64,000 bases of DNA from Mucilaginibacter aurantiaciroseus (GTDB lineage: Bacteria > Bacteroidota > Bacteroidia > Sphingobacteriales > Sphingobacteriaceae), in NCBI RefSeq assembly GCF_024055595.1, contig NZ_JAMXOF010000002.1:124001-188000 (forward strand), in the 5' to 3' direction. This document shows positions 59,631 to 64,000 of the stretch, piece after piece. A model generated the notes under the pieces. The model ran no database searches, had not been told where the DNA came from, and saw only the letters and a program-made list of their open reading frames with translations. Position numbers and translations under genes: made by a program. Numbering within the stretch: the stretch's first letter is position 1; each line of letters begins with the position of its first letter.

Positions 59631-61055
59631 ATGAGTAGATCTGCAAAAAAACCTAAGTTCTTTGAAAACGTAACTGTTATTGATATTGCCGAAGAAGGCA
59701 AGGGAGTTGGCAAAGCCGAAGATTTTGTGCTGTTTATTGAAAAGGCCGTTCCCGGCGACGTTGCAGACGTAGAGGTTTACCGCAGCAAAAAAAGCTTTGG
59801 CGAGGCCAAGATCATCAAACTCATCACCCCATCAGAATACCGCGTACCTGCTTTTTGTGAACACTTTGGCACCTGCGGTGGCTGCAAATGGCAGCACATG
59901 ACCTACGATGCGCAGCTTAAATTTAAACAAAAAGCGGTGCATGATGCCTTAACCCGCATCGCCAAAATTGATGTGGAGCATATGGACGCTATTGTACCAT
60001 CGCCTGCCGATAGGTACTACCGCAACAAACTGGAATATACTTTTTCTAACAAGCGCTGGCTGTACGACGGCGAAAGCCGCGAAGACGAAACGCTTGATAT
60101 GAACGCCCTGGGTTTCCACATCCCCGGCCGTTTTGATAAGATCCTGAACATTAACCATTGCTACCTGCAGGCCGAACCATCAAACGATCTGCGTAACAGC
60201 ATCAATGCTTTTGCCAGGGAGAATGGCATCAGTTATTATGATGTCCGCGCTCATACGGGGGCTTTGCGTAACCTCATCATCCGTACCTCGTCTACCGGCG
60301 AGATCATGGTTATCGTAGTTTTCGCTCACGCGGATCAGGAGCAGGTAAACCTGCTGATGAACTATGTGGATGCAGCCTTCCCGCAGATCACATCGCTGTT
60401 GTACATCCTTAACCAAAAGATGAACGACACCATTTTTGACCAGGAAGTGATAGCCTGGAAAGGCCCTGAATACATCCACGAAGAAATGCCTGCAGCCAAT
60501 GGCAATGTGGTGCGTTTTAGGGTTGGCCCAAAATCATTCTATCAAACAAACTCTATCCAGGCGCTTCGCCTGTACGAAATAACGCGAGATTTTGCAGGCT
60601 TTACCGGCCACGAACTGGTGTATGACCTTTATACTGGTGCCGGTACCATCGCTAACTTTATTGCCGGCCATGTGCGCGAAGTAGTAGGGGTAGAGTACGT
60701 GCCATCGGCCATTGAAGATGCTAAGATAAACTCGCAGATAAACAACATTAGCAACACCAAATTTTACGCCGGCGACATGAAAGATGTGCTGGTGCACGAT
60801 TTTGTGGTTGAACACGGTAAGCCCGATGTGATCATAACCGACCCGCCACGCGCCGGGATGCATGCCGATGTAGTTGCCCGTTTGATGGAGATCGAAGCAG
60901 ACAAAATAGTCTACGTAAGCTGCAACGCCGCAACCCAGGCCCGCGACCTGCTGATACTAAAGGAAAAATACGATACTGTGAAAATACAACCGGTAGATAT
61001 GTTTCCGCATACCCAGCATGTAGAGAATGTGGTGTTGCTGAAACTTCGTAAATAA
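59631..61055 (+). CDS. rlmD: 23S rRNA uracil-5-methyltransferase (RlmD/RumA family)
   Basis: 474 residues. An N-terminal TRAM RNA-binding domain (about 10-70), iron-sulfur cysteines in FCEHFGTCGGCKWQH plus a further Cys in INHCYLQ, and a C-terminal SAM domain with DLYTGAGTIANF, TDPPRAGMHADV and the catalytic Cys in VYVSCNAATQARD. It methylates C5 of a uracil in 23S rRNA (U1939 in E. coli; position inferred). A -7 box TAACTTTG at 59616 ends 7 nt before the ATG. Confidence 0.93.
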   Translation: MSRSAKKPKFFENVTVIDIAEEGKGVGKAEDFVLFIEKAVPGDVADVEVYRSKKSFGEAKIIKLITPSEYRVPAFCEHFGTCGGCKWQHMTYDAQLKFKQKAVHDALTRIAKIDVEHMDAIVPSPADRYYRNKLEYTFSNKRWLYDGESREDETLDMNALGFHIPGRFDKILNINHCYLQAEPSNDLRNSINAFARENGISYYDVRAHTGALRNLIIRTSSTGEIMVIVVFAHADQEQVNLLMNYVDAAFPQITSLLYILNQKMNDTIFDQEVIAWKGPEYIHEEMPAANGNVVRFRVGPKSFYQTNSIQALRLYEITRDFAGFTGHELVYDLYTGAGTIANFIAGHVREVVGVEYVPSAIEDAKINSQINNISNTKFYAGDMKDVLVHDFVVEHGKPDVIITDPPRAGMHADVVARLMEIEADKIVYVSCNAATQARDLLILKEKYDTVKIQPVDMFPHTQHVENVVLLKLRK

Positions 61056-61112
61056 TTACTGCGGCTTAAATAAATTACCCATTACTTTATTCATCAAAAT
61101 ACTTGATGTTAA

Positions 61113-61712
61113 AAATTTAATACCACGCGCCTTTATGGGGGTACAGGGCTTGGCCTTGCCATTGTAAAACGCCTGTTAAAGTTATTCAATAGTGTTATCG
61201 AACTGGAGAGCGAACAAAAAAAGGGTTCGGTATTTTCATTTCCTATTCAGTTTGAATTATATAAAGGGGAAATAAACCCGGTATCGTTGCATACGGTGAT
61301 GAACAGTAACCCCGAAGGCCTCAACATCCTTATTGCCGAGGATAATTCGGTAAACTCGTTGTTGCTGGTAAAGCTGTTAACCAAGTGGAACATAAACACC
61401 ACAGTTGCCAACAATGGTATGGAGGCCGTTAAAAAGCTTAAAGAAGGTGATTTTGATGTGATACTGATGGACCTGCATATGCCCGTAATGAACGGTTACC
61501 AGGCTACGCAATTAATCCGTGCCTTAGATGATAAAACAAAATCCTGCATACCCATTATCGCGTTAACGGCATCGGTTTCTCATAATATTAATGATAAAAT
61601 AAAAGAAGCCGGAATGAACGATTACCTTTCTAAACCATTCCAGGCGGCATCTTTACATCAAAAACTTGAAGCATTAAGCGCTTCAAAGGCGGGTAAGGTT
61701 ATAACTGGTTAG
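61113..61712 (+). pseudogene. Truncated hybrid histidine kinase, receiver domain intact
   Basis: The open frame begins abruptly (stop TAA at 61110) with TTRLYGGTGLGLAIVKRLLK, the G-box of a kinase ATPase domain, then KKGSVFSFPI, a linker, and a full receiver domain: LNILIAEDNSVNSLL (acid pocket), VILMDLHMPVMNGYQA (phospho-Asp), IIALTAS and YLSKPF (Lys). PAS/dimerisation and most of the ATPase domain are missing. An ATG at 61287 would give a 141-residue stand-alone receiver, which could still be translated. It lies 57 nt after rlmD. Confidence 0.75.
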
Positions 61713-61732
61713 GACTAAAGTGTACGATATGA

Positions 61733-61812
61733 AATTGCGAGCGATAGCGCGGCAACCTCAACATGTCCGTATGTCCTATAAAATTGCCACGTCGCTATCG
61801 CTCCTCGCAAAT
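61733..61812. repeat. Imperfect inverted repeat (TTGCGAG family)
   Basis: AATTGCGAGCGATAGCGC (61733) and the reverse complement of GTCGCTATCGCTCCTCGCAA (61791) match with a 3-nt insertion. It shares TTGCGAG with the 28-bp repeat at 27089 and GCGATAGCG with the one at 28185. Confidence 0.65.
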
Positions 61813-61854
61813 ACATGATTTTTAATGGCCCAATAACAAAAAACTTACACATGA

Positions 61855-61954
61855 TGGTGGCGCTATTTTGTCAGTAAGTAAAATTTCAAAGTATTGATTG
61901 ATAGTTGTTTGTGAAAACACGCGTATGTTCACAAACGTGAACGTGAACATTTGG
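61855..61954. repeat. 100-nt dispersed element, copy 2
   Basis: It begins TGGTGGCGCTATTTTGTCAG and ends ACGTGAACGTGAACATTTGG, exactly 100 nt like copy 1 at 33831, same orientation. The right part holds TGTTCACAAACGTGAACGTG, an inverted/direct GTGAAC repeat. Confidence 0.7.
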
Positions 61955-61977
61955 CTTAAAATGACAGCGCATAATGA

Positions 61978-62946
61978 CTAATTACTTAATGACTGGCAAA
62001 CTTCCTTTATCGTTTCACTAACCGGTTTAAATTTAAAACCTATGGCTTGCTTTATTTTGCTGTTATCAAACTCGCGGCTGTTTGATGCCGCACGTGCGCT
62101 GGTTTTATCCAAAGCGGGGGCTTTGCCGGTTAACAATCCTATAAAAGATGCACCACGCCAGGCCAGTTCCATCATCCACGGCTTGGCAAGGGTTTTAGGG
62201 GCGGGTACATTTAGGCATCCTGCAATTTCTTCAAAAAGGTGTTTGTAAGGGCGGTTTTCGGCGTTTATGATGTAACGTTCGCCGCTTAGGTTGGTTTCCA
62301 TAAGGGCTATCATACATTTGGCAACGTCCTGCACATCTACAAAACCAATAGTGCCGCCGGTATAAAATTTAAGGCCTTTGCGCACAGTTTCAAAGATCTG
62401 TCCGCTGCCTGTGGTGCCGGCACTTACGCCTATAATGATTGTTGGATTTACAATTACAGCATCCAATCCCTCGGCAATGCCGCGCCAAACTTCCATCTCG
62501 CTTTCCAGTTTTGATATGGCATATCCATCCGTTTCGGTTGATGAATCCAGGTGGTTGTTCTCGGTGATCAATTCGCCGGGCTTAGCCTCGCCAACCGCAG
62601 CTACCGAACTGGTGTGCACCATGCGGATGCCTTTTTCGTTACAAAGGTCAACAAGGTTGGCCGTTCCCCGCACATTTGTACGGATCATCGGCTCTTTGTC
62701 GGCTTGTTTTAGGGATACAAAGGCTGCGCAGTTGTAAACCTGTGTAATTCCTTCTAAGGCATCTTCCAAAGCGGCGGCATCCATCAGGTCGGCGTTAACC
62801 CACTCAATTTTGTCGACAAAAGGCTCCAGTATTTTAGGAATGATTGATGATGCACGTTTGGTGCAACGAACCTTGTTTCTGCGCAGGATAAGTTCTTTCG
62901 CTAATTCGGCCCCTAAAAAACCTGTTGCACCCGTAACTAAAATCAT
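61978..62946 (-). CDS. NAD-dependent epimerase/dehydratase (extended SDR)
   Basis: 322 residues from the ATG at 62946 (MILVTGATGFLGAELAKELI); an in-frame extension over the TGCA repeat to 63000 was rejected. The TGATGFLG Rossmann motif, VYNCAAFVSL, and the YAISKLESE active-site Tyr/Lys (YxxxK) are present, with HTSSVAAVG for the Ser. The C-terminal half (FKPVSETIKEVCQSL) fits dihydroflavonol-reductase-like SDRs. Substrate unknown. It diverges from the formimidoylglutamase-like gene over a 59-bp gap. Confidence 0.88.
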   Translation of the reverse strand: MILVTGATGFLGAELAKELILRRNKVRCTKRASSIIPKILEPFVDKIEWVNADLMDAAALEDALEGITQVYNCAAFVSLKQADKEPMIRTNVRGTANLVDLCNEKGIRMVHTSSVAAVGEAKPGELITENNHLDSSTETDGYAISKLESEMEVWRGIAEGLDAVIVNPTIIIGVSAGTTGSGQIFETVRKGLKFYTGGTIGFVDVQDVAKCMIALMETNLSGERYIINAENRPYKHLFEEIAGCLNVPAPKTLAKPWMMELAWRGASFIGLLTGKAPALDKTSARAASNSREFDNSKIKQAIGFKFKPVSETIKEVCQSLSN

Positions 62947-62999
62947 ATGCAAATCTGCAAAAAATCTGCACATTTGCACATCTGCATATCTGCACATCA
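62944..62999. repeat. TGCA-phased low-complexity repeat
   Basis: ATGCAAATCTGCAAAAAATC... continues as TGCA words every 8-14 nt up to 62995. It fills the whole divergent promoter gap. A shorter stretch of the same pattern lies at 21306. Confidence 0.6.
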
Positions 63000-63005
63000 A
63001 AAAAT

Positions 63006-64000
63006 ATGTCTTTAGCCGATTTTTTTACACCCATAGATCTTAAAAAGATCACGCCAAAGAATGGATATTTCACCAGCCAGCTTGGTGATAAAATTAACCA
63101 TTACTCAGTTGATTTCCCCGATCTTGAACAAAAAACGGATATCGCTATTATCGGTGTGCTTGATGACCGAAACGCAGTAAATAACCCCGGCTGCGCTTTA
63201 GGCCCCGATTACGTACGCGAGAAACTTTACCTGCTAAATGAGGGCAGTTACAACACTAAAATAGTCGACCTCGGTAACATCGCCCGTGGCGAAACCGTGA
63301 TTGATACCTACTACGCCCTTAAAACGGTTGTAGAAGAGCTTATCAAAAAAGATATTATCCCGTTGATTATAGGTGGCGGGCAGGACCTTACCTACGCTCA
63401 ATACCTCGGGTACGAAAAACTGGAGCAGAAAGTAGATATGCTGGTTGTGGATTCGCAGCTGGACCTTGATGATGACGGCTTAAGCGAAACCATCGAAACC
63501 ACATCGGCATCGTACATGAATAAAGTGATCCTGCACGAGCCTAATTATCTTTTTAATTACAGCAACCTGGGCTACCAAACCTACTTTGTAAACCAGGACA
63601 GTTTACGGGTGATGGATAAGCTTTATTTTGATGCACATCGGCTTGGCGAACTTACCCAAAACATCGCGGTAGCAGAACCAATTATCCGCAACGCCAACAT
63701 GGTTAGCTTTGATATGGGGTCCATCCGCTCATCAGATGCGGCCGGTAATGCCAATGCCAAGCCAAACGGGTTTTACGGCGAAGAGGCTTGCCAGATCTGC
63801 CGCTATGCAGGCTTTAACGATAAACTTACATCGATAGGGTTCTACGAATTTAACCCGGCTTACGATACTAACGGTCAAACGGCAATGTTGCTATCGCAAA
63901 TGATCTGGTGTTTTATCGATGGTGTTTACAACCGAAAGCGCGATTTTCCGCTCAATCCCAAATCACAATACCTTATTTACAAAACCAGCCTTACGCATGA
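63006..64000 (+). CDS. Formimidoylglutamase/arginase-fold protein with altered metal site (cut by window end)
   Basis: 331 codons are visible before the window ends. Ureohydrolase fold: DIAIIGVLDDRNAVNNPGCA, PLIIGGGQDLTYAQY, LVVDSQLDLDDDG, MVSFDMGSIRSSD. In active arginase-family enzymes these motifs are GGGH, DAHxD and SxDxD, giving six Mn ligands. Here Gln126, Gln151 and Gly238 replace His, His and Asp; Asp149, Asp153 and Asp236 remain. A normal two-Mn centre is therefore unlikely. Such proteins are annotated formimidoylglutamase in Bacteroidota, but the activity is doubtful. The start ATG is at 63006; the C-terminus is missing. Confidence 0.85.
   Translation, partial: MSLADFFTPIDLKKITPKNGYFTSQLGDKINHYSVDFPDLEQKTDIAIIGVLDDRNAVNNPGCALGPDYVREKLYLLNEGSYNTKIVDLGNIARGETVIDTYYALKTVVEELIKKDIIPLIIGGGQDLTYAQYLGYEKLEQKVDMLVVDSQLDLDDDGLSETIETTSASYMNKVILHEPNYLFNYSNLGYQTYFVNQDSLRVMDKLYFDAHRLGELTQNIAVAEPIIRNANMVSFDMGSIRSSDAAGNANAKPNGFYGEEACQICRYAGFNDKLTSIGFYEFNPAYDTNGQTAMLLSQMIWCFIDGVYNRKRDFPLNPKSQYLIYKTSLTH

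Noticed and set aside
1..64000. tRNA or rRNA genes
   Set aside because: No cloverleaf-like segments with TTCGAnTC arms or rRNA-like conserved blocks were recognised by eye; a covariance search would be needed to exclude them fully.

Overview
The window comes from a Bacteroidota chromosome, most likely Sphingobacteriaceae and close to Mucilaginibacter or Pedobacter. The evidence is a SusC/SusD polysaccharide utilisation locus, DUF5686 and M28 proteins, a 961-residue propeller/Y_Y_Y/LuxR regulator, promoter -7 boxes of the TAnnTTTG type, almost no Shine-Dalgarno sequences, and many short palindromic intergenic repeats. No rRNA, tRNA, CRISPR array, phage or complete insertion sequence was seen.

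Layout. 1-8213: start of an MFS transporter, an M28 peptidase, recG, ridA and a 47-residue membrane protein, then an OmpA-type porin divergent from a Xaa-Pro aminopeptidase, and meaB. 8318-16016: a surface glycan locus with five glycosyltransferases, an MsbA-like ABC exporter and a methyltransferase, with genes on both strands. 16073-22782: an outer-membrane barrel, GH3 N-acetylhexosaminidase, S41 protease, murQ (wall recycling) and a Bax-inhibitor-1 protein. 23098-28164: SAM-I riboswitch, full-length cobalamin-dependent metH, and metF, forming a methionine/one-carbon unit. 28475-33429: S8 protease, ALDH7-type dehydrogenase and a TPR protein.

34445-46531 is a polysaccharide utilisation locus on the minus strand: sensor/regulator, SusC, SusD, a LamG lipoprotein, two GH144-like glucanases and a 5'-truncated esterase. 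The probable substrate is beta-1,2-glucan. 46788-53856: trhO, a DUF5686 protein, kbl, a VapBC-like toxin-antitoxin pair wedged between kbl and pheS, and a degenerate Rieske-like lipoprotein. 53860-58531: a TetR regulator and a membrane protein/winged-helix regulator/CreD module in which two copies of one 19-bp palindrome sit at the two promoters, then a ferritin-like protein paired with a membrane protein. 58532-64000: a decayed membrane gene, a 39-codon orphan ORF with a good promoter, rlmD, a histidine-kinase remnant that keeps its receiver domain, an SDR/epimerase, and a formimidoylglutamase homologue that has lost three metal ligands (cut by the window end).

The least explained signals are between genes. 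There is a composite palindromic element of about 190 bp with conserved arms around a variable core (22848-23041, inverted at 46600-46780, and a core-less copy at 33642-33710). There is also a 100-nt element whose two copies align without gaps and have strongly conserved ends (33831-33930 and 61855-61954). The other strong candidate for new biology is the CreD regulon with its shared operator.
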